64,000 bases of DNA, taken from contig NZ_JADZ01000011.1 in assembly GCF_000518645.1 (NCBI RefSeq), forward strand, positions 1 through 64,000, given 5' to 3'. The stretch's first letter is position 1. Every line of letters starts with the position of its first letter. Made by a program: the position numbers and the translations under genes. Below, one piece after another: positions 57,228-64,000 of the stretch. This DNA comes from Curvibacter gracilis ATCC BAA-807. GTDB lineage: Bacteria > Pseudomonadota > Gammaproteobacteria > Burkholderiales > Burkholderiaceae_C. The notes under the pieces are model-generated. The model made no database searches, was not told the origin of the DNA, and was given only the letters and a program-made list of their open reading frames with translations.

Positions 57228-58235
57228 AGGCAGGACCTTCACGTCCTTGACGAACTCGGTGCTGTAGGCCTCGTTCACCTTGACCTTGGCCGGGTCGATC
57301 AGCTGGGTGCTGACCAGGAAGTCGTAGCTGGCCTTGATGCGCGCCTCGGTCATCACGCCGATGCCCAGCTTGGCCGCATCGCCGCCCCCCACCATGCCGG
57401 TTTCCTTGAGCTTGGCCACGCTGTAGGCCAGTTGCTCGTCGGTCATCTGCGGGTTGTCTTTCTTGATCAGGGCGTTGCCCGGGGCCGGGTCGGCCAGGTA
57501 GCTCTTCCAGCCCTCGATGGAGGCCTTCACAAAGGCGGCCACCGCCTTCTTGCGGGTCTGGGTGGTCTTGTCCATGCAGGAGATGGTGGTGGCATAGGCC
57601 GGGAAGCCGTGGTCGCTGAACATCAGGGTGTTGGCCTTGACGCCGGCCTTCTGGATGGCGAAGGGCTCGCTGGTCAGGTAGCCCTGCTGGGCCGTGTTCT
57701 TGTCGGCCACAAAGGGCTGGATGTTGAAGGTGTAGGGGCGGGTCTGGGCGTCGGTGAAGCCGTACTTGGCCTTGAGCCAGGGCCAGAAGCCCTTCTGGGC
57801 CGAGCCGGCGATCAGGATGGTCTTGCCCTTGAGGTCTTCGAACTTCTTCACGTCCTCATGGGCGATCAGCACCTGCGGGTCTTTCTGGAACAGCGCGGCC
57901 ACGTTGACCACGGGCACGCCGCCTTCGCGGATCTGCACCATCTGCAGATCGCTGGAGCCCATCACGTAGTCGGCCTGGCCGGCGGCCATGATCTGCACCA
58001 CATTGACCTGGGGGCCACCCATCTTGATGCTCACATCCAGGCCGGCCTTCTTGTACAGGCCGGTGGCCAGGGCCTGGTAGAAGCCGCCATGCTCGGCCTG
58101 GGCGTACCAGTTGGTCATGTACACAAAGGGCTCATCGGCCCGCACGGCACCGGAGCCCAGGGCGCACAGGGCCAGGCTGGCCAGGGCCAGCGGGCGCAGG
58201 CGGCGAAGAGTGGACGACACGGCAGAGAAGGTCAT
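57225..58235 (-). CDS. NMT1/THI5-type ABC transporter substrate-binding protein
   Basis: A 336-residue periplasmic binding protein. The Sec signal peptide (LRPLALASLALCALGSGAVRA) is cleaved near residue 33. The start of the mature protein, YMTNWYAQAEHGGFYQALATGLYKKAGLDVSI, is the THI5/NMT1 pattern seen in transporters of thiamine pyrimidine precursors and other N-heterocycles. The start at 58235 has GGAG eight bases upstream. With a creatininase-like enzyme, a Rid protein and a CodA-like amidohydrolase upstream, the ligand is probably a small nitrogen heterocycle. Confidence 0.9.
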   Translation of the reverse strand: MTFSAVSSTLRRLRPLALASLALCALGSGAVRADEPFVYMTNWYAQAEHGGFYQALATGLYKKAGLDVSIKMGGPQVNVVQIMAAGQADYVMGSSDLQMVQIREGGVPVVNVAALFQKDPQVLIAHEDVKKFEDLKGKTILIAGSAQKGFWPWLKAKYGFTDAQTRPYTFNIQPFVADKNTAQQGYLTSEPFAIQKAGVKANTLMFSDHGFPAYATTISCMDKTTQTRKKAVAAFVKASIEGWKSYLADPAPGNALIKKDNPQMTDEQLAYSVAKLKETGMVGGGDAAKLGIGVMTEARIKASYDFLVSTQLIDPAKVKVNEAYSTEFVKDVKVLP

Positions 58236-58313
58236 GGCATAGCTCCAGTGGGGGTGGTTGAAACAGGGGGGAACGGTGGATGGCAGCGGCACAGGCACAA
58301 AGCGGGCCAGGCC

Positions 58314-59162
58314 TCAGCCCTCGATGTGGCCGGTGTGCTGGGCGCGGCCCCAGGTGGGCTCGGCACGCGGTGCCCAGCTCAGCTCGTGCAACTCGGTGAT
58401 GGCCTGGGCCCAGCTCTCGGCCAGCGAATCGAGGATGGCCTGGCCCTGCTCGGCCGTGGCCGGCAAGGGGTCGCCGATCACCCCGCTGGGGCCGAAATCA
58501 CGCGCGCTCCAGGCGCAGGCGGGCCGCCCGTCGGGTGACAGCAGGCGCGAGGGGAATTCGGGGGGGTAGTTGCTCACGGCCAGCGACATGTCCACGGTGT
58601 CGGGGGCCAGGGCCAGCATGAGGGCCGTCTCGGCATGGCCGGCGTGCATGGCCAGCTTTTTCTCGCGCTCCGACAGGTAGCGCCCGGCCACATGGGGCAC
58701 GCGCCATGTGAAGCTGGGCACCACGATGAAGTCACCATGGCGCAGGCGCAGTTCGCGCGCCGCCATCTCCATCACCTGGGGCTGGCCGCCGTGGCCGTTG
58801 ACGATCAGCAGCTTGCGAAAGCCGGCGCGGTACACCGATTCGCCGATCTCGTTCATGGTGGCCAGCAGGGTTTCGCCGCTGAGCGTCATGGTGCCGGGAA
58901 AGTGCAGGTGCTCTTCGCTCTTGCCGTAGGTGATGGGCGCCATCGCATAGGCCGGCACCGAATCGCCCAGGCGGGCCAGCGCGTGGCCCACCACGCCGGC
59001 GGCGATCACCGAGTCCACCGCGCACGGCAGGTGCGGGCCGTGCTGCTCGGTGGCACCGGTGGGCAGCACGATGACGGTGTTGGCCGGGTCGGGCAGGTCA
59101 GCGATCTGGCGCCAGCTCAGGTAGGGCAGGTAGCGTTGGGGTGGGTTGTAGCCGTGCAGCAT
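58314..59162 (-). CDS. Creatininase-family amidohydrolase
   Basis: A 282-residue member of the creatininase family, metal-dependent hydrolases of cyclic amides and similar bonds. GATEQHGPHLP gives Glu39 and His41, then Asp50, the same spacing as Glu34, His36 and Asp45 in creatininase. The third metal region reads NGHGGQ (His124) where creatininase has NGHYEN, so the Glu that binds the second metal is replaced by Gly. HAGHAETALML follows. It is therefore a family member with a different substrate than creatinine. It lies 28 bp after the Rid gene and 78 bp before the binding-protein gene. Confidence 0.85.
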   Translation of the reverse strand: MLHGYNPPQRYLPYLSWRQIADLPDPANTVIVLPTGATEQHGPHLPCAVDSVIAAGVVGHALARLGDSVPAYAMAPITYGKSEEHLHFPGTMTLSGETLLATMNEIGESVYRAGFRKLLIVNGHGGQPQVMEMAARELRLRHGDFIVVPSFTWRVPHVAGRYLSEREKKLAMHAGHAETALMLALAPDTVDMSLAVSNYPPEFPSRLLSPDGRPACAWSARDFGPSGVIGDPLPATAEQGQAILDSLAESWAQAITELHELSWAPRAEPTWGRAQHTGHIEG

Positions 59163-59190
59163 GGGGGTTCCTTGGGGTCAACGCCGGGGT

Positions 59191-59649
59191 TCAACGCAGC
59201 GGCAGGTAGGCGGTGGCCTCGACCTCGATCACGATGTCGGGGCTGGGCAGCATGCCGCTGACCTCGACCACGGTGGAGGCCGGCGGCTCGCCCGGGAAGA
59301 ACAGGCGGCGCACCCGGCTGTAGCGGGGAAAGTCGTCCAGGCACTTGAAGTACTGGACCAGCTTGAACACATCGCTCATCTGGCCGCCGGCGGCCTCGAT
59401 GGTGAGGCGGATGCGGTCCAGCACGAACCAGCTCTGGGCCAGGATGGGGCCGTCCTTGTAGTCGCTGGAGAACTCACCGGTGCGCCCGATCAGCTCGGCC
59501 GCCTCGTCCGGGATGTCGGCAAAGCCGCGCACGATCTTCTGCTGCGCCGGCTCCACCGCGATCACCCCCGACAGGAAGATGAAGTCGCCGGCGCGGCGCC
59601 AGGCGGCGTAGCGGGCCAAGGGTTGGGCGATGGTGGCGGGCTGACTCAT
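59191..59649 (-). CDS. Rid-family protein lacking the RidA arginine
   Basis: A 152-residue YjgF/Rid-fold protein. GDFIFLSGVIAVEP and LTIEAAGGQMSDVFKLVQYFKCLDDFPRYSRV are recognisable, and the C-terminal strand reads VIEVEATAYLPLR. The position of the catalytic Arg of RidA (present as Arg109 in the protein at 34949) is Ser125 here (PPASTVVEV), so it is not expected to deaminate 2-aminoacrylate. It also has an extra loop of about 20 residues near 42-65. It may serve like RutC in a ureide route. The ATG overlaps the amidohydrolase stop by ATGA. Confidence 0.85.
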   Translation of the reverse strand: MSQPATIAQPLARYAAWRRAGDFIFLSGVIAVEPAQQKIVRGFADIPDEAAELIGRTGEFSSDYKDGPILAQSWFVLDRIRLTIEAAGGQMSDVFKLVQYFKCLDDFPRYSRVRRLFFPGEPPASTVVEVSGMLPSPDIVIEVEATAYLPLR

Positions 59650-60971
59650 GAGGTGGCCTCGTGCAGTGGATTCGAGGGGCTGAGACGCCTGCCCTGGCGC
59701 AGCACCACGCGGCGCGCGGTGCGCGAGGGAAAGCCCCAGGCGTTGGCATCGGGAAAGATCAGCAGGTCGGCCTCGCTGCCCACGCCCCAGGGGCGGGCTG
59801 CCCCGGTGCGGGCCAGCCAGTCGCGCCGGCACAGGGTGTCGGTCCAGTCGTCGAAGGCCTGCGTCAACTGCCCCATGGCCACCCCGACGCCAAAGGCCTC
59901 CAGCGGGTCGAAGCTGCCCAGGGGGCAGAAAGGGTCTTGCACGTTGTCGCTGGCCAGCAGCAGCGGGATGCCACGCGCCCTCGCCTCTTTCACCAGGGTC
60001 AGCCCGCGCTGGCGTGGCGTGCGCCCGGTGACGGCGTCCTGCAGCAGCAGGTTGGTGATGGGCAGGGTGACCAGGGTCAGGCCGGCGCGGGCCACCGCGT
60101 CCAGGGTGCGCAGGGCCCGGTCTTCGGGCATGGCGGCCAGGGCACAGGTGTGGCCGCACACCACGCGCCCCTGCAGGCCCAGGGCCGGCACCAGCTCGGC
60201 GATGTGAGCCAGGCCCTGGGCGCCGGCCTGCAGTTCCTCGTCCACATGCAGGTCCACATCCAGATCGTGCTGGCGGGCGGCCATCAGCAGGTGCCTGAGG
60301 GCCTGCGGGTCCCAGTTGGTGCTGTGCACAAAGCCCCCCAGGCAGGCGCCGGGGCCGGAGGCCGCCACCCGGGCGGCCAGTGAAAGCGCGGTGTCCAGCT
60401 CGGCAAACAGGTGCAGCGGGATCAGGCTGACGCGGTCGAGCTGCACCCGGCCACGCCAGTCTTCGGCCAGCTCGCGCAGCACCGGCCAGGCCACGGGCGT
60501 GACCTCGGGCTCCCACCAGTCGCAATGGCTGCGCAACTGCACCACCCCGGCGGCATGGGCCCACTGCAGGCCCTGGCTGGCGCGCTGGTGCACGTCCTGA
60601 GGCGTCCAGTGGGCGCGGTCGGCCATCATGGCCTCGATGGCACCCAGCAGGCCAGGCTGCACCTGGCCCATGCGCGGCAGGGTGAAGGCCTTGTCGAGGT
60701 GGGTGTGGGCATCGACCAGGCCGGGCAGCACAGGCGAGCCGCCCAGGGCCCAGGCCCCCGGCGGCAAAGGGGCGGCGCCCTGAGGGCGCACGGCGGTGAT
60801 GCGCCCTCCTTCCAGCAGCACATCGGCCAGCACGGGCAGGCCCTGGCTGCGGGGCCACTCGGCCGGCAGCGCCCAGGCGGGCAGGCGCGCACCGCCCAGG
60901 GCGGGTGGTGCGTCGTCCAGGACGGCACCTGTGTTCAGGTTCAGGTTCAAGTTCAGGTCCAGCGGGCTCAT
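59646..60971 (-). CDS. Cytosine deaminase/AtzC-like metal-dependent amidohydrolase
   Basis: A 441-residue amidohydrolase. Metal ligands His89 and His91 lie in VDAHTHLDKAF, followed by the DADLHVDE-type segment LDVDLHVDEEL, GRVVCGHTCAL and SDNVQDPFCPLG with the catalytic Asp, a layout shared by CodA and N-isopropylammelide amidohydrolase AtzC. It may deaminate or hydrolyse a pyrimidine or triazine-like ring. The N-terminus contains a (Leu-Asn)x4 run from a hexamer repeat, which is probably not functional. The gene overlaps both neighbours (ATGA), so it is tightly coupled to the Rid and the flavodoxin-fold genes. Confidence 0.86.
   Translation of the reverse strand: MSPLDLNLNLNLNTGAVLDDAPPALGGARLPAWALPAEWPRSQGLPVLADVLLEGGRITAVRPQGAAPLPPGAWALGGSPVLPGLVDAHTHLDKAFTLPRMGQVQPGLLGAIEAMMADRAHWTPQDVHQRASQGLQWAHAAGVVQLRSHCDWWEPEVTPVAWPVLRELAEDWRGRVQLDRVSLIPLHLFAELDTALSLAARVAASGPGACLGGFVHSTNWDPQALRHLLMAARQHDLDVDLHVDEELQAGAQGLAHIAELVPALGLQGRVVCGHTCALAAMPEDRALRTLDAVARAGLTLVTLPITNLLLQDAVTGRTPRQRGLTLVKEARARGIPLLLASDNVQDPFCPLGSFDPLEAFGVGVAMGQLTQAFDDWTDTLCRRDWLARTGAARPWGVGSEADLLIFPDANAWGFPSRTARRVVLRQGRRLSPSNPLHEATS
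60934..60957. repeat. Hexamer repeat encoding (Leu-Asn)4 at the amidohydrolase N-terminus
   Basis: Four units of TTCAGG (the third is TTCAAG) read on the minus strand as alternating Leu and Asn. The frame is preserved by any change in unit number. It lies before the conserved domain, so variation would be tolerated. Confidence 0.75.
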
Positions 60972-61555
60972 GCGAAGCGCCTCATGGCCTGGCCGACGCG
61001 GGCCTTGAAGGCCTCCAGCGTCTTCGGGGTGGCCACGTTCATGTGGTAGTGGGCGTGGTAGCTGACCTTGGCCCCGCCGCCGGTGAGCAGGCGCAGGTAG
61101 CGCGAGATCACCTTGCGCGGCGGGTCGCCCATCAGCAGCGCCGTCCAGCGCGGGCGTCCGTAGGTGACCACGGCCGAGATGTGGCGGATGTGGGTCAGCG
61201 AGGGTTTGACGTTTTGCGGGTCGCTGATGTCGAAAGCCACGCCGGGCATCAGCACCCGGTCGAAAAAGCCCTTGAGGATGGCCGGCAGCCCGAAGCACCA
61301 GGTGGGGAAGCAGAACACCAGGGCCTCGGCCCACAGCAAGCGGTCCACATAGCGCTGCACCGGGCGCTGGTTGTGCGGCACCTCGTGGTAGCCCAGGCGC
61401 TCTTCACGCGACATCACGGGGTTGAACTCTTCTGCGTACAGATCGCAGTCATCCACCTCGTGGCCTGCCTGACGCAGGCTCTCCAGCACCTGGCGGTGCA
61501 GCGCCGCATTGAAGCTGGTCTCCACCGGGTGGGCGTATATCACCAGAATCCGCAT
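60968..61555 (-). CDS. Flavodoxin-fold NAD(P)H dehydrogenase (MdaB/KefF-like)
   Basis: A 195-residue Flavodoxin_2 protein. The opening strand RILVIYAHPVETSFNAALHRQVLESLRQAGHEVDDCDLYAEEFNPVMSREER fits the family, as does the FMN-loop block LVFCFPTWCFGLPAILKGFFDRVLMPGVAF. It should reduce a quinone or flavin with NAD(P)H, and could supply electrons to a ring-reducing or oxygenating step. It is the first gene of the catabolic unit and lies behind a RutR-like operator, so its transcript begins near 61600. Confidence 0.87.
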   Translation of the reverse strand: MRILVIYAHPVETSFNAALHRQVLESLRQAGHEVDDCDLYAEEFNPVMSREERLGYHEVPHNQRPVQRYVDRLLWAEALVFCFPTWCFGLPAILKGFFDRVLMPGVAFDISDPQNVKPSLTHIRHISAVVTYGRPRWTALLMGDPPRKVISRYLRLLTGGGAKVSYHAHYHMNVATPKTLEAFKARVGQAMRRFA

Positions 61556-61627
61556 CGACTTCTCCCCTTTCGTGGCGAAGGAATCAACCCCAGCGAAACC
61601 CGTTCGACTGAAAGCTGACCGTTTGAT

Positions 61628-61643
61628 TTGATCAATCGGTCAA
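61628..61643. promoter_or_regulatory. RutR-like operator between tetR and catabolic genes
   Basis: TTGATCAATCGGTCAA, or TTGACCGATTGATCAA on the minus strand, fits the E. coli RutR consensus TTGACCA-NN-TGGTCAA at 12 of 14 fixed bases. It lies 72 bp upstream of the flavodoxin-fold gene and 57 bp downstream of the regulator gene, so it should control the catabolic operon. Confidence 0.65.
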
Positions 61644-61700
61644 ATCACTTGCAAACGCTGTGCCAGGCCTGTTTCGAGGCCAAAGCAGACATGACCCGGG

Positions 61701-62396
61701 TCAAGCGGCGCCGGATGCCCCAGGGCGATGCACCGGTGCGTCATCCGCGGGCAGACCGCAGCCCAGCAGCACGAAATTGGTGAGTTCCTGCACGATCGGC
61801 CCGCGTTCGATCGGTGCATCGGGGGGCAGCCCCAGCATCACCCGCACCTGCACGCCGTAGTCGGCGTAGTGCTGGGTCATGCCCCAGATCTGCATCAGCA
61901 GCACGCGCGGGTTGAGGGGGCGGATCAGCCCCTGCGCCATCCAGCGCTCGATGATGGCCACCTTGTCATCGGTGGACTGGCGGGCGATCGGCCAGTAGCG
62001 CCCCAGCTTGCGCCCGCCGGCCAGCACCTCGCTGGTGAAGATGCGCGACAGGCCGGGGTTGTCCAGCGCGTAGTCGAGCTTGCGGCGCACGTACTCGCGC
62101 AGCACCTCGCGCGGCTCGGCGGCATTGCCGTCGAACACGAAGGCATTGCTCCAGCCGGCCAGCACCGAACCCAGCAGTTCTTCGTACAGCTCGTCCTTGC
62201 CGCGGATGTAGTAGTGCAGCTGGGGCTTGGTCAGGCCGGCGCGCTCGGCAATGGCCTGGGTGGAGGCGCCCTTGAAGCCGTGCAGGCTGAACTCGGCGAT
62301 GGCCGCCTCACGGATCAGCGCCAGCGTGCGCTCACGGCCCAGCCGATGCCGGGCCTGGGGGGCGGGCTCGTCCAGTGAGAGGGGCTCGGCACTCAT
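61701..62396 (-). CDS. RutR-like TetR-family transcriptional regulator
   Basis: A 231-residue TetR-family protein. The helix-turn-helix lies near residues 20-70: IREAAIAEFSLHGFKGASTQAIAERAGLTKPQLHYYIRGKDELYEELL. The C-terminal domain with ALDNPGLSRIFTSEVLAGG and MQIWGMTQHYADYGVQVRVMLG resembles the RutR (YcdC) ligand domain, which senses uracil or thymine. Its operator candidate (61628-61643) agrees with the RutR consensus. It lies 10 bp after the deaminase gene on the same strand and probably controls the downstream operon. The effector could be a pyrimidine or another N-heterocycle. Confidence 0.87.
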   Translation of the reverse strand: MSAEPLSLDEPAPQARHRLGRERTLALIREAAIAEFSLHGFKGASTQAIAERAGLTKPQLHYYIRGKDELYEELLGSVLAGWSNAFVFDGNAAEPREVLREYVRRKLDYALDNPGLSRIFTSEVLAGGRKLGRYWPIARQSTDDKVAIIERWMAQGLIRPLNPRVLLMQIWGMTQHYADYGVQVRVMLGLPPDAPIERGPIVQELTNFVLLGCGLPADDAPVHRPGASGAA

Positions 62397-62406
62397 GCGG
62401 GGCCTT

Positions 62407-62946
62407 TCAGACCTTCCAGGCGCCGACGTGCGAACGGCTGGCTTCTTCGATCAGCGCCGGGCCGATGCACTCGATGGCGTAGGGCGAGGCCTCGAACACA
62501 TCGCGACACGACAGCTCGGCGTCGCGTTGGTCCAGGCGCTCGCCACGGAAGGCGCGCAGCCGCCAGGCGTCAATGCCGTACACCACGCGGCGGATGTTGG
62601 ACCAGTAGATGGCCCCGGCACACATCACGCAGGGCTCGCCCGAGGAATACAGCGTGGCCTGGGCCAGCACGTCCCGGGAGTAACGGGGGCTGACGGCGCG
62701 CACCAGGCTGGTCTCGGCATGGCCGGTGCAGTCACCGGTCTCTGTGGTGTTGCACCAGGCCTCGCCCATCACCTCGCCTTCGGGTGACACCAGCACCGCC
62801 CCGAAGGGCCGATTGCCACGCGAGCGCCCCAGATCGGCCAGGCCGATGGCCTGGCGCAGGTAGCGGCCATCGCGCTCGTCCAGGGGCACTTCGGCCGGCA
62901 AGGCGGGGGCGGTATCAGGGGTTGCCAGAGGTGAATCAGAGGACAT
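62407..62946 (-). CDS. CDA-fold nucleoside/nucleobase deaminase
   Basis: A 179-residue zinc deaminase (cytidine deaminase fold, GuaD/TadA-like). Zinc ligands are His76 (in GHAETS, with the proton-shuttle Glu78) and Cys106 and Cys109 (EPCVMC). NRPFGAVLV and AIYWSNIRRVVYGI are typical of nucleobase deaminases such as guanine deaminase. Residues 1-25 are non-conserved. The start at 62946 is preferred because the longer frame crosses the promoter region. It is the first gene of the directon, and is followed by the RutR-like regulator. Confidence 0.88.
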   Translation of the reverse strand: MSSDSPLATPDTAPALPAEVPLDERDGRYLRQAIGLADLGRSRGNRPFGAVLVSPEGEVMGEAWCNTTETGDCTGHAETSLVRAVSPRYSRDVLAQATLYSSGEPCVMCAGAIYWSNIRRVVYGIDAWRLRAFRGERLDQRDAELSCRDVFEASPYAIECIGPALIEEASRSHVGAWKV

Positions 62947-63089
62947 CAGGAACAGGCCCGAAGGCGAAATGAAGGAACACGGAGCCGCCGCAACCAGGGC
63001 CTGAAAGGCCACCGGCCCGAGCCCGGACCGAAGCATTTCCCATGCCACGGCGCAAGGGCTGCGCCGCGCCGGCGGATTGAAAAAACGAC

Positions 63090-63119
63090 TTGACCCCAGC
63101 CTGAACGGCCCGGGATACT
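63090..63119 (+). promoter_or_regulatory. Candidate sigma-70 promoter of the FAD/NAD-binding gene
   Basis: TTGACC (63090-63095) and GATACT (63114-63119) are 18 bases apart, similar to TTGACA and TATAAT. The predicted start is about 40 bases before the ATG at 63168. The AT-rich palindrome AATGATCATT just downstream, near 63137-63146, could be a regulator site. Confidence 0.4.
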
Positions 63120-63167
63120 CTCGCCGCCGATCGGAAAATGATCATTATTAACAATTCAGACCGCTCC

Positions 63168-64000
63168 ATGAACACCGCGCAGAACACCCGGCCCAAGCAG
63201 AAGATCGCCATTCTGGGAGGTGGCGTCGGCGCCATGACCAGCGCCTTCCAGATCACCAGCGAGCCCGGCTGGCAAGACCGCTACGAGGTGACGGTGTACC
63301 AGATGGGCTGGCGGCTGGGCGGCAAGGGGGCCAGCGGGCGGCGTGCCCCGCACTGGCGCATCGAGGAGCATGGGCTGCACATCTGGCTGGGCTTCTACCA
63401 CAACGCCTTTCGCATGATGCAGCAGGCCCTCACCGAGGTGAACCCCGAGGCCGCACCGGTGGCCGTGGGCCACACACCGCCGCGCATCGCCAATGGCGTC
63501 TTCCTGCGTTGCGAGGACGCCTTCGAACCCCACAGCTATGTGGGCGCCTACGAGGCCTTCGACGGCGACCCCACCCCCTGGATGATGCAGATGCCCACCA
63601 ATGACCAGAAGCCCTGGGAGGGCGGCGCCCTGCCCTCGCTGTGGTCCTACCTGTCCGAGCTGGTGCAGCTGCTGCTGGGCCAGGCCGGTCAGTCGGTGCA
63701 TGCCCGGGTGTACCGCAATGAGCACCCGATCCACCACCACGGACTGATCGGCTGGATCAAGGAACAGGCCGAGGAACTTGCCCTGACCGTGGAGGAGGTG
63801 GCCGTCAGTGCGGGCCTGGGTGCCCTGGTGCTGTTGCAGCACCTGCTGGCCCGCCTGGCCAAGGACCCTGCGGCGCACCAAGCACGCGAGCGCGCGCTGA
63901 TCGAAAGCCTGCTGGGCCACCTGCAGGCCTGGGTGGGGCACGAGTACGAGCGTCTGGACCCGGACGACCTGGCCGCGCTGCGTCACCTGCTGATGGTGGA
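63168..64000 (+). CDS. NAD(P)/FAD-binding oxidoreductase (phytoene-desaturase-like), C-terminal part beyond window
   Basis: The first 277 codons of a large flavoprotein; the gene continues past the right edge. After a short polar start, the Rossmann motif GGGVGAMTSAFQIT (residues about 18-31) and the second FAD-binding block RIEEHGLHIWLGFYHNAFRMM are clear. The motif order fits the amine oxidase/desaturase group. The upstream ATG at 63138 in the same frame would add ten residues; 63168 is used because the conserved sequence begins soon after it. It is divergent from the deaminase gene, so its link to the catabolic directon is uncertain. Confidence 0.8.
   Translation, partial: MNTAQNTRPKQKIAILGGGVGAMTSAFQITSEPGWQDRYEVTVYQMGWRLGGKGASGRRAPHWRIEEHGLHIWLGFYHNAFRMMQQALTEVNPEAAPVAVGHTPPRIANGVFLRCEDAFEPHSYVGAYEAFDGDPTPWMMQMPTNDQKPWEGGALPSLWSYLSELVQLLLGQAGQSVHARVYRNEHPIHHHGLIGWIKEQAEELALTVEEVAVSAGLGALVLLQHLLARLAKDPAAHQARERALIESLLGHLQAWVGHEYERLDPDDLAALRHLLMV

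Noticed and set aside
63131-63152. Fur box before the FAD/NAD-binding gene
   Set aside because: AATGATCATT is palindromic but lacks the central bases of the 19-bp Fur consensus, so it is reported only as a nearby palindrome.

Overview
The window is high-GC, gene-dense DNA from a betaproteobacterium, most likely order Burkholderiales (Comamonadaceae or a relative). The basis is the pepA-holC block divergent from lptF-lptG, the short cbiX before cysB, the edd-eda pair, a DUF1631 protein, a TAXI-type binding protein and many 1-4 nt ATGA-type overlaps. No rRNA, tRNA, insertion sequence, prophage or CRISPR array was seen. The window cuts a periplasmic binding protein gene at the left edge and an FAD/NAD-binding protein gene at the right edge.

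1-25.7 kb is mostly housekeeping: pepA-holC-small gene (minus) facing lptF-lptG, cbiX, cysB, an aminotransferase, an HD-GYP protein, a copper-handling trio (Cys/His-rich small protein, CusC-like lipoprotein, multicopper oxidase), a P1 peptidase, an orphan TAXI binding protein, DUF1631, ettA with a good terminator, an RGG-tailed DEAD-box helicase, and several small enzymes including a MarR/thioesterase divergent pair with a palindromic operator.

25.7-35.4 kb is a D-amino-acid salvage locus. One minus-strand operon encodes a dipeptide-type ABC transporter (SBP, two permeases, two ATPases), a PLP-dependent D-amino-acid deaminase, an RpiR regulator and an N-acyl-D-amino-acid deacylase. A divergent RidA would detoxify the enamine/imine made by the deaminase. 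Each of the two divergent start codons has a GTAA-N5-TTAC palindrome exactly 11 nt upstream. A TGTAA-N5-TTACA palindrome (HexR/RpiR type) also abuts the start of edd-eda at 36-38 kb.

39-52.8 kb (plus strand) is a ureide-nitrogen locus headed by a near-perfect sigma-54 promoter: allophanate hydrolase AtzF, an NMT1/THI5-type ABC transporter, AtzG, AtzE, AtzH, a BMP-type ABC transporter, a biuret-hydrolase-like enzyme (D37/K146/C179), a second isochorismatase-fold amidohydrolase and a GntR regulator. It should convert biuret, carboxybiuret and perhaps longer urea oligomers to allophanate and then ammonia and CO2. No ring-opening enzyme (cyanuric acid hydrolase or barbiturase) is present.

52.8-63 kb (minus strand, tail to tail with the previous locus across an 11-bp inverted repeat) is a second catabolic directon of unknown substrate: CDA-fold deaminase, RutR-like TetR regulator, flavodoxin-fold oxidoreductase, CodA/AtzC-like amidohydrolase, a Rid protein lacking the usual arginine, creatininase-like amidohydrolase, a second NMT1-type ABC transporter, an FAD-linked oxidase and a FIST sensor protein. 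A 16-bp site matching the RutR consensus at 12 of 14 fixed positions lies between the regulator and the catabolic genes. I infer that this module opens or deaminates an N-heterocycle whose nitrogen may drain into the ureide pathway next door. It is the best candidate for an undescribed system here.
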